This document shows positions 48,941 through 49,149 of a stretch of 49,149 bases of DNA, one piece after another. The stretch spans positions 1-49,149 of the forward strand of contig NSJL01000028.1 in NCBI GenBank assembly GCA_002634385.1, given 5' to 3'. Under the pieces are notes generated by a model. The model was given only the letters and a program-made list of their open reading frames with translations. It was not told where the DNA came from and did not search any database. Within the stretch, counting starts at the first letter, position 1. Each line of letters opens with the position of its first letter. Made by a program: the position numbers and the translations under genes. This DNA is from Nitrospira sp. (GTDB taxonomy: Bacteria > Nitrospirota > Thermodesulfovibrionia > Thermodesulfovibrionales > Dissulfurispiraceae).

Positions 48941-49149
48941 CTAAGAAACTCCTGGGACAGGGGTCTCCTGCAGAGTAAGGGTATACCCCAGCTCCTGAGC
49001 CTTTCTTTTGAGGTTTCGTATAACCCTCTCTTTATATTGCTGTTCATAATACTCTGCTCCGCTATCCCTATAGAGCTGTTTGGTTGTCCAGAGAGTGTAA
49101 AAGATGCGCGCCAGTTTATGCGCCGTGGCGGTGATCGCCTTCGGAGCCC
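48941..49149 (-). CDS. IS110-family transposase, C-terminal part (runs off the window)
   Basis: Reading leftward from the window edge, the frame gives PKAITATAHKLARIFYTLWT, then a Tyr-rich stretch (GAEYYEQQYKERVIR) and a stop TAG at 48941-48943. The AHKLARIFYTL helix and the DxGAEYYE-like ending are typical of the C-terminus of IS110-type DEDD transposases. The catalytic domain lies outside the window, so integrity cannot be judged. Confidence 0.7.
   Translation of the reverse strand, partial: APKAITATAHKLARIFYTLWTTKQLYRDSGAEYYEQQYKERVIRNLKRKAQELGYTLTLQETPVPGVS

Noticed and set aside
1..49149. CRISPR arrays, tRNA or rRNA genes
   Set aside because: I saw no regularly spaced repeats and no tRNA T-arm or cloverleaf signature, and no rRNA-like sequence.

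Overview
The window looks like a chromosomal segment of a Gram-negative, anaerobic, respiring bacterium. Lipid A-core heptosyltransferases imply an outer membrane. An octaheme cytochrome, a bc-type complex with a large multiheme cytochrome, and a block of rubrerythrin, rubredoxin and A-type flavoprotein genes imply an anaerobe with a rich c-type cytochrome respiration and an oxygen-defence system. The gene set fits a Nitrospirota (Thermodesulfovibrio-like) or deltaproteobacterial lineage, but I see no taxonomic marker that settles this.

Layout. 0.4-6 kb: a DUF502 membrane protein, a PPC-domain protein, two heptosyltransferases (the second fused to a heptose-bisphosphate phosphatase) and a secreted TPR protein. 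6.4-10.9 kb: a peroxide-stress island (perR, a tiny RCKP rubredoxin-like protein, a selenocysteine peroxiredoxin, two rubrerythrins, rubredoxin, an unknown zinc-ribbon protein, fprA) with two PerR-box-like operators. 11-15.7 kb: HAO-like octaheme cytochrome, iron-sulfur flavoprotein, AhpD-like protein, a radical SAM remnant, sulfotransferase plus APS kinase, and a small cytochrome c. 15.9-30.5 kb (minus strand): a complete 14-gene nuo operon, nuoA to nuoN. 30.7-35 kb: trpC, a receiver-only response regulator, and a degraded molybdopterin oxidoreductase operon. 35.4-39 kb: a GGDEF-EAL protein with a solute-binding protein. 39.3-40.1 kb: a RAYT transposase inside perfect terminal inverted repeats. 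40.1-43.6 kb (minus): a split bc complex with a multiheme cytochrome c. 44.6-47.4 kb: an arsenic operon whose first gene is a deletion fusion. 47.4-49.1 kb: a nitroreductase-like protein and the tail of an IS110-type transposase.

Main result. Two genes have an in-frame TGA exactly where the family has a conserved cysteine, each followed by a SECIS-like hairpin. One is the AhpC-type peroxiredoxin (peroxidatic Cys to Sec, a known type). The other is nuoB of complex I: the first cysteine of the tandem Cys-Cys that ligates cluster N2 is encoded by TGA, giving a Sec-Cys pair. A selenocysteine ligand on the terminal Fe-S cluster of respiratory complex I is, to my knowledge, not described. TGA is an ordinary stop elsewhere in the window, so general code reassignment does not explain it.

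Second theme. Several genes show sharp internal deletions that join two recognisable gene parts (psrA-like, psrB/torD, permease/thioredoxin-like) or truncate one (radical SAM). This suggests gene decay by deletion, or an assembly with collapsed segments; read mapping would tell which.
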